Under the pieces are notes generated by a model. The model was not told the origin of the DNA, did not search any database, and was given only the letters and a program-made list of their open reading frames with translations. The position numbers and the translations under genes are program-made. A DNA stretch of 53,389 nucleotides from contig JADFZT010000028.1 in NCBI GenBank assembly GCA_015232395.1, forward strand, positions 1 through 53,389, given 5' to 3'. Position 1 is the first letter of the stretch; every line of letters begins with the position of its first letter. This document shows, one piece after another, positions 7,970 to 16,790 of the stretch. This DNA is from Magnetococcales bacterium (GTDB lineage: Bacteria; Pseudomonadota; Magnetococcia; Magnetococcales; JADFZT01).

Positions 7970-9067
7970 TCAGACGACGGCAAGCATCCGTTCCAAAGCC
8001 ACCTTGGCTTGCTGGGCCTCGCCAGCGGGTACGGTGATGCGGTTGACCACATGGCCTTGTTCAAGATTTTCCAGCGCCCAACACAGATGCTGTGGATCAA
8101 TGCGGAACATGGTGGAGCACATGCAGATGGTGGGACAAAGAAAGTGAATTCCCTTGTCCGGCATCTCATTTTTGAGCCGATTGACCAGGTTCAACTCGGT
8201 GCCGATGGCAAAGTTGCTGCCTGATGGAGCTTCCCGAACCGCCTTTTGAATCTGTTCGGTGGAGCCCAAGGTATCCGCCTTTTGACACACCTCAAAGGAG
8301 CATTCAGGATGAACGACAATCTGGATGCCGGGAATGCGCTCCCGAAAGAGATCGATATGAGCCGGCTGGAACATCTGATGCACCGAACAAAAACCGTCCC
8401 AAAGAAGCACCCTGGCCTTTTTGATCTGGGCCTCGGTGAGTCCACCCATGGGTTTTCCAGCTTGCCAGAGGGCCATCTCCTCCAGGGGTATGCCGAGCTT
8501 GTGGGCGCTGTTGCGGCCCAAATGTTGATCAGGGAAAAAGAGCACCTTTTGTCGCTGGCTGAAGGCCCACTCCAAAATTTTCACGGCATTGGAGGAGGTG
8601 CAAACCGTGCCGCCGTGTTCCCCGCAAAAGGATTTCAGATCAGCGGTGGAGTTGACGTAGGTGATGGGGGTACAGGTATTTTCGACATCGAGAACCTGGC
8701 TTAACTCCTCCCAGGCCACAGAGACCGCCGGAAGGTCTGCCATATCAGCCATGGAGCAACCGGCTGCCAAATCGGGTAGAATGGCCGTCTGGTCGGGGCT
8801 GGAAAGAATGTCTGCCACCTCAGCCATGAAGTGTACCCCGCAGAAGACAATATATTCTGCCTCCGGGCGTTGGGAAGCCAGGCGGGCGAGCTTCAGGGAG
8901 TCACCGGTGAGATCAGCGAATTTATAGACCTCTTCCCGCTGATAGTGGTGCCCCAGGATGACGGCGCGCGTTCCTAATCGTTCCTTGACGGCAGAGATGC
9001 GCAGATCCAATGCTTCATCGCTGAGATCATAGAGTGGCTCCAGCGGGACCGGTGGTTGGTCGGACAT
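7970..9067 (-). CDS. nadA: Quinolinate synthase (NadA)
   Basis: NadA condenses iminoaspartate with dihydroxyacetone phosphate to quinolinate in de novo NAD synthesis, using a [4Fe-4S] cluster. Visible family motifs are ILGHHYQREEV, FCGVHFMAE (C76), GTVCTSSNA, the segment WDGFCSVHQMF (C227), HPECSFEVC and the C-terminal CPTICMCSTM region that supplies the last cluster cysteine. The length (365 residues) is normal. A TTG at 9082 would add five residues, but GAGGGA lies 7 nt before the ATG at 9067, which is therefore chosen. It heads the leftward operon and is divergent from queG. nadB and nadC are not in the window. Confidence 0.93.
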   Translation of the reverse strand: MSDQPPVPLEPLYDLSDEALDLRISAVKERLGTRAVILGHHYQREEVYKFADLTGDSLKLARLASQRPEAEYIVFCGVHFMAEVADILSSPDQTAILPDLAAGCSMADMADLPAVSVAWEELSQVLDVENTCTPITYVNSTADLKSFCGEHGGTVCTSSNAVKILEWAFSQRQKVLFFPDQHLGRNSAHKLGIPLEEMALWQAGKPMGGLTEAQIKKARVLLWDGFCSVHQMFQPAHIDLFRERIPGIQIVVHPECSFEVCQKADTLGSTEQIQKAVREAPSGSNFAIGTELNLVNRLKNEMPDKGIHFLCPTICMCSTMFRIDPQHLCWALENLEQGHVVNRITVPAGEAQQAKVALERMLAVV

Positions 9068-9105
9068 GACATTTTCCCTCAAGTGTCTGGGAGTGGCCTG
9101 AAAAA

Positions 9106-10266
9106 GTGCCGTACTTTAACAATCACTGGCAGGAACTGAAAGAGGCCTTGCGTGCCCAGGCCTTGGCTATTGGTTTTGATGTGGCCCGATTTGCCCCGGC
9201 AACCCCCCCTCCAACTGCCGATAACCTGTTGCCATGGCTGGAAAAAGGCTGTCACGGTGAGATGGCTTGGCTGACTCAAAATACCGCTCGGCGTCAGGAT
9301 CCCGGTCAGCTGATGGAAGGGGTTGGGGTGGTGTTGGTGTTGGGCTCCAACTATCGCCCGGCTGAATCCTTTTGCCATACTCCCCCAAGGATGGGCATTT
9401 CCGCCTACGCTCGCAACAACGACTATCACGATCATCTGAAAAAACGCCTGAAACGGCTCTCCCGCTGGCTGAGGGATCATCTGGGAGAAGAGGTCAATAC
9501 CCGGGGATTTGTGGATACCGCACCGGTGATGGAAAAGCCACTGGCCGCGACGTGTGGCATCGGCTGGCAGGGTAAAAATGCTCTGCTCATCTCCCGGCAA
9601 TATGGCGCCTGGTTGCTACTCTCCGAGCTTTTTTTGCCCTTCCCGTTGCCTCCTGATCCCCCTGAGCCCGACCGATGTGGCAGCTGCAATCGTTGCCAAT
9701 TGGCCTGCCCCACCGGCGCACTGGATATCCCCTACCGGCTCGAAGCCCGCAACTGTATCGCCTATCTCACCGTGGAATATAAAGGCCCGATCCCTCTTCA
9801 TCTGCGCCGGGCCATGGGCAACCGGGTGTTTGGTTGTGATGACTGTATCGAAGCTTGCCCCTGGAATCGTTTTGCTCCAGCTACGGGGGATGAGGCCTTT
9901 CTGCCCAGGGAGTCTTTGACTGCACCAAGTCTACTGGAATTTGCTGATTTGGATGAGGACACCTTTCGGGCGGTTTTTCGTAAATCCCCCATCAAGCGCA
10001 TCGGGCGGGAGCGGTTTTTGCGCAATCTGGCGGTGGCTTTGGGCAATTGGGGGGCTCCTGAGGCTTTATCCGCTCTGGAACGTTTGAGAGATGATCCATC
10101 CCCGTTGGTGCAAAGTCACGCGCTTTGGGGGCTTGATGCGGCTTTGATGCCGGATAAAAACACCCGGGAAAAGAATGATGATGTGAGAGATGCGGGGAAA
10201 AAGGGTTGTGTTGAATCGATGGGAAAAGCGTTTTATCTGTTTAAAAATGGCCAGCCAAATAATTGA
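9106..10266 (+). CDS. queG: Epoxyqueuosine reductase (QueG)
   Basis: QueG reduces epoxyqueuosine to queuosine in tRNA using cobalamin and two [4Fe-4S] clusters. The product (386 residues) shows the N-terminal DUF1730 region (FVDTAPVMEKPLAATCGIGW, GKNALLIS), two ferredoxin-type cysteine groups (CGSCNRCQLACP at C191, C194, C197, C201, and CDDCIEACPWN at C244, C247, C251) and a C-terminal HEAT-like repeat (LRNLAVALGNWGAPEALSAL). All expected cysteines are present. The start is a GTG. The 38 bp between this gene and the nadA ATG must hold both divergent promoters, or the promoters overlap the genes. Confidence 0.92.
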   Translation: MPYFNNHWQELKEALRAQALAIGFDVARFAPATPPPTADNLLPWLEKGCHGEMAWLTQNTARRQDPGQLMEGVGVVLVLGSNYRPAESFCHTPPRMGISAYARNNDYHDHLKKRLKRLSRWLRDHLGEEVNTRGFVDTAPVMEKPLAATCGIGWQGKNALLISRQYGAWLLLSELFLPFPLPPDPPEPDRCGSCNRCQLACPTGALDIPYRLEARNCIAYLTVEYKGPIPLHLRRAMGNRVFGCDDCIEACPWNRFAPATGDEAFLPRESLTAPSLLEFADLDEDTFRAVFRKSPIKRIGRERFLRNLAVALGNWGAPEALSALERLRDDPSPLVQSHALWGLDAALMPDKNTREKNDDVRDAGKKGCVESMGKAFYLFKNGQPNN

Positions 10267-10506
10267 TTCATGTATTTTTCGTCATGATCGGTTGGATTGG
10301 AGTGGCAAGGATTAAGGGGACTGTTCTTTATATGCAGGGTTTCGCTCATACCTTCATGAAAGGTCTCGCTCGGAGAGTGGAAAAAGTATAAAATTGTGTC
10401 TGTTTTTTCGATGGTTGGAAAATATATCTGGTCAGTTGATCTCCGAGGGGGCTTTCTGAAGATCATTCGGTGCAGATCCGGGGGGTTGGATCATCGGGGA
10501 GGAATC

Positions 10507-11370
10507 ATGTTCATTCGATCCATTATTGGGGTGTTGAGTTTCCTGCTGTTATTATCTGGTCAGGCCATGGCTGAGACGCCTGTCTACAATTTTGCCATTC
10601 CCCCCTGGCAAAAAGGGCGAGCGGTTGATGACATTCGCATTCTCTACAAGCCCATGCTCACTTGGCTGGGTGAGCAGACCGGCAGCCGGTTTAATTTTAT
10701 CCAGGGGCGCAGCTATGCCCATATAATCGAAATGGTCGCCAATGGCCAAGTGCAGCTTGCGGGGATGTCCCCAGTGCCGTATGTGCTGGCCAAGCGGATG
10801 AATCCGGAGGTTTCGGTTCTCACTACCGAGCTAAAATGGAACAAAGACAAGACCCGCCTGATCGATGCCTACCGGGGTTATATTTTAACACACCAGGATC
10901 GGGAGGATATCCAGCAGGTTGAGGATCTGGCAGGCAAGCGTTTTGGTTTCGTCAAGCTGGAATCCTCCAGTGGCTATAAATATCCCAACGCCCTGTTGCG
11001 AGATCGGGGGATCATTCCGGCACAGTTTTTTTCGGATATTTTTTTTCTGGGTGGCCATCCCCGGGTCACCGATGCCATCGCAGCAGGCTCCATTGACGCT
11101 GGGGCTACCTGGGATTTTAACTGGTCTCAGGCAGAGAAAAAGCATGGCCAGATTTTTAAGCCCATTTTGGAAACCCCTCCCATTCCCAATCTCTGTATCG
11201 TGGCCCACCCATCGTTGCCAAAATCGATACAGGATAAAATTCAAGGCCTGCTGGTCAATATCGATCCGGCACTCCTGAAAGGATTGCCAGCACAAGGCTA
11301 TGCGGTGCGACCAGACAGTTTTTACGACATCGTCCGCACCCTGGTGGATCAGGAGGAAGGCGAAAAATAA
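10507..11370 (+). CDS. PhnD-like periplasmic substrate-binding protein
   Basis: The 287-residue product begins with a Sec signal peptide (MFIRSIIGVLSFLLLLSG, cut after AMA). The mature part has the PhnD/phosphonate-binding fold: VYNFAIPPW near the N-terminus, IIEMVANGQVQLAGMSPVPYV, LAGKRFGFVKLESSSGYKYP and DAIAAGSIDAGATWDF. No ABC permease or ATPase lies nearby. The next gene, 52 bp downstream, is a large hybrid histidine kinase, so this is more likely the ligand-binding partner of that sensor than a transporter component. The frame extends upstream to 10396, but GGGGAGGAATC before the ATG at 10507 and the signal peptide fix the start. Confidence 0.82.
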   Translation: MFIRSIIGVLSFLLLLSGQAMAETPVYNFAIPPWQKGRAVDDIRILYKPMLTWLGEQTGSRFNFIQGRSYAHIIEMVANGQVQLAGMSPVPYVLAKRMNPEVSVLTTELKWNKDKTRLIDAYRGYILTHQDREDIQQVEDLAGKRFGFVKLESSSGYKYPNALLRDRGIIPAQFFSDIFFLGGHPRVTDAIAAGSIDAGATWDFNWSQAEKKHGQIFKPILETPPIPNLCIVAHPSLPKSIQDKIQGLLVNIDPALLKGLPAQGYAVRPDSFYDIVRTLVDQEEGEK

Positions 11371-11422
11371 TTTTCGATGGTTCCAACCAACCGCCATATC
11401 ATAATGGCGCTGGGAGATTTTT

Positions 11423-14400
11423 TTGTTCACTCTGCGGATTAAACTACTTATTCCAACCCTCCTGACCACCCTCCTGTTTGCAGCAGGCATCGGTTACATC
11501 ACCGTTCGCCAGTATGACGCCTTCCAAAAGGCCTCCACTCAGAGAACTGAGACGCTCCGGCAAGGCCTTTTCAGTCGCATTGATCAGCTTTTTGATCGCA
11601 ATGACGATTTGACCAATCTGCTCCACAACAACTGGCAGTTTGTCGACAATCTGATTCTGCGGGATATGGAAGGGCTGCTTGACGTCATCACCCCCTACTA
11701 TGAAGGGTTGGATTTTGATCTGGTGGCGTTTTACGACCCAGAAGCCAAACTGCTGGTGAGGGCGGATAAACCCGGTTTTTTTGGTGAAACCGACCAACTG
11801 ATGAACCGTGTACTCAGTGCCAATGATCATATGGGCGTGCTTGATTCTCTGGTTCTCTTTGAAAATAAAATGATCGCCCTCTCTCTTTCCCGGATGGATG
11901 GTATGTCCGGTCCCATTGGCGTTTTGGCGGTAGGGCATCAGATCAGTCAGGTTTGGTTGGATCGTTTTATAGCTCATAATGATCACCTCATGATTTCTCT
12001 CTCTCTGGGAGAAACCACTCTGCAAAATGAACATTACGACCTGAAAGTCCTTGAGGCTGCTCATCTTAAAAAAACCCACATGATCTATCAGATCCCGGGA
12101 AACAGAAGAGACAATCTGGGGATCACCCTATGGGAAGATCCTTCGGTGATTGAGGCCCGTTTTCAGAGGGATCTCACGATTATCACCTTTCCTCTGATCG
12201 TGTTGAGCTTTTTGGTGGTTGTTATCTCCCACCGGGTGGTGCAACAGACGGTTCAAAGTCTTCAGGAAGCGCGAGAGGCGGCAGAGAGAGCCAAGCAGGA
12301 ACTGGAGGATCGGGTCGAGGAGCGTACAGTTGAACTTCGGGAGGTGGTCGGCGAGCTACAGGAGGAGATCGCCGAGCGCAAGCGGGTTGGGATTGCCCTG
12401 CGGGTTCAGGAGGAAAATGCCAAGCGAGCCAACGTCTTCAAATCCCAGTTTTTGGCCAACATGAGCCATGAAATTCGCACCCCCCTGAACGCCATCATCG
12501 GTCTGACGGGGTTGGCCCTGCAGGTGGAGCTTTCAGCCAAGGTTCGGGACTATCTGGAAAAAATTACCCGTTCTTCCCACTCTCTGTTGCGTCTGATCAG
12601 CGATATTCTCGACTTTTCCAAAATCGAAGCCGGCAAGTTGGAGCTGGAGCATACCGATTTTCTGCTGCGGGATCTTTTCGATCATCTCTCCAACCTGTTT
12701 CGTACAGCCACTTGGGATAAACAGGTGGAGCTGGTGATGGGCATCACCACAGAGTGTCGTCATCAGCTGAGGGGGGATCCCCTGCGTTTGGAGCAGGTTT
12801 TGATGAACATGATCTCCAACGCCCTCAAATTTACCGAGTCGGGTGAGGTGGTGGTGTGGGTGAGGGGGATGGACGAAACAGCTGACGGTGAGGTGGTTTT
12901 GCTGTTTTCCATTCGGGATAGCGGTATTGGTATGACCGAGGCCGAAACCGAGGGGCTCTTCGAGGCTTTCACCCAGGCTGACAACTCTACCACCCGGAAA
13001 TTTGGCGGGACGGGTTTGGGGCTCGCTATCAGCAAGCAGCTGGTGCAACTGATGAACGGCCATGTTTGGGTGGAGAGTGAGCCGGGTAAGGGGAGTACTT
13101 TTTTCTTTACCGTGACCCTGCCTCGTGGCAGCGAGGGTGAGGGAAGTGAGATGACTCCCCCGGAGGGTTTGGGGGGGCTGAAGGTGTTGGTGGTAGAGGA
13201 TAATGCCGCAGCCAGAGATTTTATTTCCGAGCTGCTGGGCTTTTTTGGCTTTGTGACAACCGCAGTGGCTTCCGAGACCGAAGGGTTGGCAGCTTGGAAG
13301 ATAGGGCTCACCTCTGATAGCCCCTATGAGCTGGTTATGATGGATGTCGCCTCCCAGGTCTCTGGACTAGCGCAACAATCCCAACAGTTTATCCATGAGA
13401 TCTCCTCCTCTGATCAGGGATCCCCCCCCAAAATCATCTTGATGGTGGGCAATGGTGAGGTAGAGGATATCCACCTGGGTGCTGGACAGGCCAATGTGGG
13501 AGCCCTTCTCGCCAAGCCCCTGAATTGTTCCAGCCTGTTTGACACCATCATGGATCTTTTTGGTCAGGAGGTGGAAAAGGTCTCCCGGCCAAGCCTGCAC
13601 GAGACTGATCCTGACGAGGTGATAGCCAAAGTGGGTGGCAGCCGGGTGTTGTTGGTGGAGGATAATGCCATCAATCGACAGGTGGCAGGGGAGGTGTTGG
13701 AAGGGGTGGGTTTGGTGGTGGAGATGGCAGTCAATGGTTTGGAAGCGGTGGAAATGGTTTCGAAATCAGACTATGACGTCGTTCTGATGGATATTCAGAT
13801 GCCTGAAATGGATGGCTATGCCGCCACAGCCCGGATTCGAGAGGATTCCCGTTTCATGAATCTGCCCATCCTCGCCATGACCGCCCATGCCATGGTGGGG
13901 GTACGGGAAAAGTGCCTGGCCGTGGGGATGGACGATCATCTGACCAAGCCTATCGATAAAAAGCAGCTTTTTGCTGCGTTGATTCACCACATCGAACCAA
14001 AAGATCGGCCACTTCCTGTTGCTGTTTTGAAGCCACCCCCCCTTCCTGAAGACGAGACCCTCTCTGTGCCGGAGACATTGGCTGGGATTGATACCAAGGC
14101 AGCGCTGACCCGGCTCAACCAAAATCAAGGCCTGTTTCGATCCATTTTAAAGGAGTTTCATCACGACTTTGCCGATTCAGCCACGATGATTCGTAAGGCG
14201 CTGGGCGGGCGGCGTAAAGGGGATATGGAGCTGGCTGAACGTCTCTCCCATTCGGTGAAGGGAATGGCGGGAAATCTTTCCGCCGAGCAACTGTTTCGTG
14301 CTGCCAGGGATCTGGAGGAGGGAATCCGAAAACAGCATCGGGAGACGTGGCCGGAGTTGCTGGATCGATATGAGGAGGCTTTGGGGGTGGTGATTACCTC

Positions 14401-14725
14401 TATTGAGCAGTTGCAAAAGAGAGAAGAGGAGAGCAACACGTCGGAAGAGTCGGTGGTTGCGGAAGTAGCAGGGGAGTTGGATCGGGAAGCGATCGCCCTG
14501 GAGATGAAAAATTTATTCCGATGTATCACTGAATTCGACCCGGAATCCCAGGAATCCTTCGACAGCCTGAAGGGGCTCCTGGCTGGGGCTCCGGGTGAAA
14601 TAGCTGCTGAACTTGACCTGATCGAGGGCCATCTGGATCGGTTTGATTTTGCCGATGCCCAGCTCTCCCTTGATAAGATTGGGGAGATGCTGGGGGGGTC
14701 GTCAGTGGAAGAGGAGGGGGGGTAA
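11423..14725 (+). CDS. Hybrid sensor histidine kinase (HisKA-HATPase-REC-REC-HPt)
   Basis: The 1100-residue protein has an N-terminal membrane helix (about 5-25), a periplasmic sensor region, a second helix (about 253-272, FPLIVLSFLVVVISH) and a coiled coil. HisKA follows with FLANMSHEIRTPLNA (H349), then a HATPase domain (NMISNALKFTESGEV, FGGTGLGLAISKQL). Receiver 1 (VVEDN 591-594, D641) lacks the usual MPxMDG after the aspartate and may be degenerate. Receiver 2 is canonical (LMDIQMPEMDG, D790; K in HLTKPID). An HPt domain has LSHSVKGMAGN (H943), and a further helical C-terminal tail follows. Start is TTG with GGGAGA upstream. It probably senses through the adjacent PhnD-like protein; no separate response regulator is present. 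Confidence 0.92.
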   Translation: MFTLRIKLLIPTLLTTLLFAAGIGYITVRQYDAFQKASTQRTETLRQGLFSRIDQLFDRNDDLTNLLHNNWQFVDNLILRDMEGLLDVITPYYEGLDFDLVAFYDPEAKLLVRADKPGFFGETDQLMNRVLSANDHMGVLDSLVLFENKMIALSLSRMDGMSGPIGVLAVGHQISQVWLDRFIAHNDHLMISLSLGETTLQNEHYDLKVLEAAHLKKTHMIYQIPGNRRDNLGITLWEDPSVIEARFQRDLTIITFPLIVLSFLVVVISHRVVQQTVQSLQEAREAAERAKQELEDRVEERTVELREVVGELQEEIAERKRVGIALRVQEENAKRANVFKSQFLANMSHEIRTPLNAIIGLTGLALQVELSAKVRDYLEKITRSSHSLLRLISDILDFSKIEAGKLELEHTDFLLRDLFDHLSNLFRTATWDKQVELVMGITTECRHQLRGDPLRLEQVLMNMISNALKFTESGEVVVWVRGMDETADGEVVLLFSIRDSGIGMTEAETEGLFEAFTQADNSTTRKFGGTGLGLAISKQLVQLMNGHVWVESEPGKGSTFFFTVTLPRGSEGEGSEMTPPEGLGGLKVLVVEDNAAARDFISELLGFFGFVTTAVASETEGLAAWKIGLTSDSPYELVMMDVASQVSGLAQQSQQFIHEISSSDQGSPPKIILMVGNGEVEDIHLGAGQANVGALLAKPLNCSSLFDTIMDLFGQEVEKVSRPSLHETDPDEVIAKVGGSRVLLVEDNAINRQVAGEVLEGVGLVVEMAVNGLEAVEMVSKSDYDVVLMDIQMPEMDGYAATARIREDSRFMNLPILAMTAHAMVGVREKCLAVGMDDHLTKPIDKKQLFAALIHHIEPKDRPLPVAVLKPPPLPEDETLSVPETLAGIDTKAALTRLNQNQGLFRSILKEFHHDFADSATMIRKALGGRRKGDMELAERLSHSVKGMAGNLSAEQLFRAARDLEEGIRKQHRETWPELLDRYEEALGVVITSIEQLQKREEESNTSEESVVAEVAGELDREAIALEMKNLFRCITEFDPESQESFDSLKGLLAGAPGEIAAELDLIEGHLDRFDFADAQLSLDKIGEMLGGSSVEEEGG

Positions 14726-14758
14726 AGCCATGGGCAAATTGACCTCTTGCCAGTCCGA

Positions 14759-16474
14759 TTAAAGTTGCGGGATTTGCCAGATGGCTGTGGCCTGAATAGC
14801 CATCCAGGCTTGGTGTTTGGCTATCCGTTCCGGCGTCCAGTTATCGTTTTCGGTAGCGACTCGTTTGGCCAGGGCGAACTGGCTTTCCTGAAACACTTCC
14901 TGCTTGGCTGGCCACGGTTTTGTACCCAGGTTCCGATTTTTTGTTGTTTCCAGTAAGACCATGTTGCCCAGGCGGAAGGTCATGGCCTCCTGCTCTGTGT
15001 TGGAAAACGCTTCCCAATCCGATGGAGGATTTTGAGGCAGGATATGCTCAATATTGAAGCGCTTGCTGTCAAAATCATGGTTGGTATGGGTCAGATGGCT
15101 TTCCAGTTGACTTAAAATATAACGCACTACCCGTTTGTTTCGGGATTGGCTGGTGCGGATCGATTTTTCGGTAAAGGCGGCTTTGAAGGCGCTGTCCTTG
15201 GGATAAAGTTCCTTCAGCCCGGTGATGACTTCCTGGATGGATGAAAGTTCATTTCTGCCGATGCGTTGTGCCAGGGTGTTGTAGGTCCGCTCCTGGTCGC
15301 TGGCGCGAAAGTTGCCGATAACGTTGTAGCGGAAGGAAATGATAACGCAGGCATGCAATAATTTTTCGAAATCCGTACTCATACTGTCAAATATCCGGGA
15401 AGCTGCGAGAAGAAGGGGAAAGGGCTGGCGAACATTGAACATTTTTAGCGTGGCAGCATACCGTTTGGATTCCGGAGACCAGGAGCCTGTCTCCGGCTGG
15501 GTCAACCCAAGATAGGTTTCCACATCCTCATCCATTTCATTGAGAAGCCTGAAAGCCTCTCCTCGCTGGCGGATTTTTCCTCGGATGGTTTTAAATAATT
15601 CGGTTTGACGAACGAGCATATGTCGGCTGTTCCAATGGGTCCGTAAAAAAATGGGGAAGCTTTCATTGCCCAAGCGACCAACCATTCCTTCCCAGCGATC
15701 CTCCAGGACTTTGAGTTCCTGTTCGTGCACACCCTCCCCGTGAAGAACGGCAAAGAGATAATTTTTCAGCAGATCGGTGGCTGAAAGCCGCACTCCCCGG
15801 GCATTGAGGGTTTCAAATACCTTGTAGGCATTGAGTTCATCGGTGACCGTGATAACGGTAAAAAAGAGCCGGTCACTCATGGTTTCAATCAATCGTGCCA
15901 GGGAACTTCCCTGATCCGTTTCACCTTTGACAAATTCCCGAACCCGCCTGTCAAACCATTCGAAGGCCTTGCGCAGGCCATGCTCCGAAGCCCGAAAGCC
16001 ACGCGTGGGTAGATTGCCCAGGGGAACGAGATAGTTTTGGTAGTAGTGGTCGTTGTTGCGGTTGAGGATCAGCTTGGCTTGGGAAAGCAGGGTGACGGGA
16101 TCGAGAAAACCGATATAGGTCTGCCGGATTTGCTCCAGTCGCTGCTGGTTGTTTTCCGGGTGGATGGCGTCATCGATCAGTCTTTGCAGGTTTTTCAAGG
16201 CGGCGAGGACGATGAGGCTCAGGGTGGTCAGGCGCTGTTGACCATCAATGACATCGAAGATTTTCTCATCCTTGGATTGAAGCACAAGATAGCCCATGTA
16301 ATGTGCGGGCTCCCCTCCCTCTCTGACGGTTTCCTTGATATCCATCCACAAATCATCCCAATGATCTTCCTCCCAGCTATAGTCCCGCTGAAAACGGGGG
16401 ATTCGGTAGCTCAAACCGCTGCCCATGAGCTTGCGGAAGGTGTCGTTTTTGGTGTTGAAATTGGAAGCGGACAT
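14759..16474 (-). CDS. GmrSD-like protein (DUF262 + DUF1524), putative type IV restriction enzyme
   Basis: The 571-residue product starts with a DUF262 (GmrS/ParB-like) domain: RIPRFQRDYSWEEDHWDDLW and FDVIDGQQRLTTLSL (D77-R81, the hallmark nucleotide-handling motif). It ends with a DUF1524 HNH-like nuclease region, FNIEHILPQNP (H477). GmrSD enzymes use NTP to cut DNA carrying glucosylated hydroxymethylcytosine; other DUF262 proteins act in other defence systems. That specificity is not readable here. The frame extends another 69 residues upstream to 16681, but that stretch is low-complexity and the DUF262 domain begins right after the ATG at 16474. It stands alone, converging on the histidine kinase gene with a 33-bp gap. 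Confidence 0.85.
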   Translation of the reverse strand: MSASNFNTKNDTFRKLMGSGLSYRIPRFQRDYSWEEDHWDDLWMDIKETVREGGEPAHYMGYLVLQSKDEKIFDVIDGQQRLTTLSLIVLAALKNLQRLIDDAIHPENNQQRLEQIRQTYIGFLDPVTLLSQAKLILNRNNDHYYQNYLVPLGNLPTRGFRASEHGLRKAFEWFDRRVREFVKGETDQGSSLARLIETMSDRLFFTVITVTDELNAYKVFETLNARGVRLSATDLLKNYLFAVLHGEGVHEQELKVLEDRWEGMVGRLGNESFPIFLRTHWNSRHMLVRQTELFKTIRGKIRQRGEAFRLLNEMDEDVETYLGLTQPETGSWSPESKRYAATLKMFNVRQPFPLLLAASRIFDSMSTDFEKLLHACVIISFRYNVIGNFRASDQERTYNTLAQRIGRNELSSIQEVITGLKELYPKDSAFKAAFTEKSIRTSQSRNKRVVRYILSQLESHLTHTNHDFDSKRFNIEHILPQNPPSDWEAFSNTEQEAMTFRLGNMVLLETTKNRNLGTKPWPAKQEVFQESQFALAKRVATENDNWTPERIAKHQAWMAIQATAIWQIPQL

Positions 16475-16790
16475 GGCTGGGGCCTTTTGGTCTTTGGAAA
16501 ACGATCCTGTCACAGAATACTCAATTACAGGAAATAGCGGAACTGAGTTCCGGTTTCGGTTAGAGATGGGAAGGAGTGGTGAAGGAGGGGGACTTATGAA
16601 TAAGGGGTGGCGAGAGAGAGGGAGAGAGGGGAGGAAATGGATTTTGAATGGATTGACAATACCATCCAGGATCGATTTCAACTTCGAAAGAGTCGAAAAA
16701 ATGTCGTGAGGTCATGGAATGTATTTCCAATCCAAACTGGATTACAATGAGTCCTTTCCATGGCTCCCCTAAATGATTGGAAGCATCATC
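16475..16790. other. Divergent intergenic region between the GmrSD-like and alpha-2-macroglobulin genes
   Basis: No gene is supported in these 316 bases. A purine-rich tract (GA/GGGA runs) lies at about 16560-16640. TTGACA occurs at 16653-16658, but no good -10 box follows at 17 bp. TACAAT at 16743-16748 could be a -10 for the rightward gene, with a poor -35. Both promoters must lie here, but neither can be assigned with confidence. Confidence 0.4.

Noticed and set aside
14726-14758. GGCAA ... TTGCC hairpin between the converging kinase and GmrSD-like genes as a terminator
   Set aside because: The stem is only five pairs and no T-run follows on either side.
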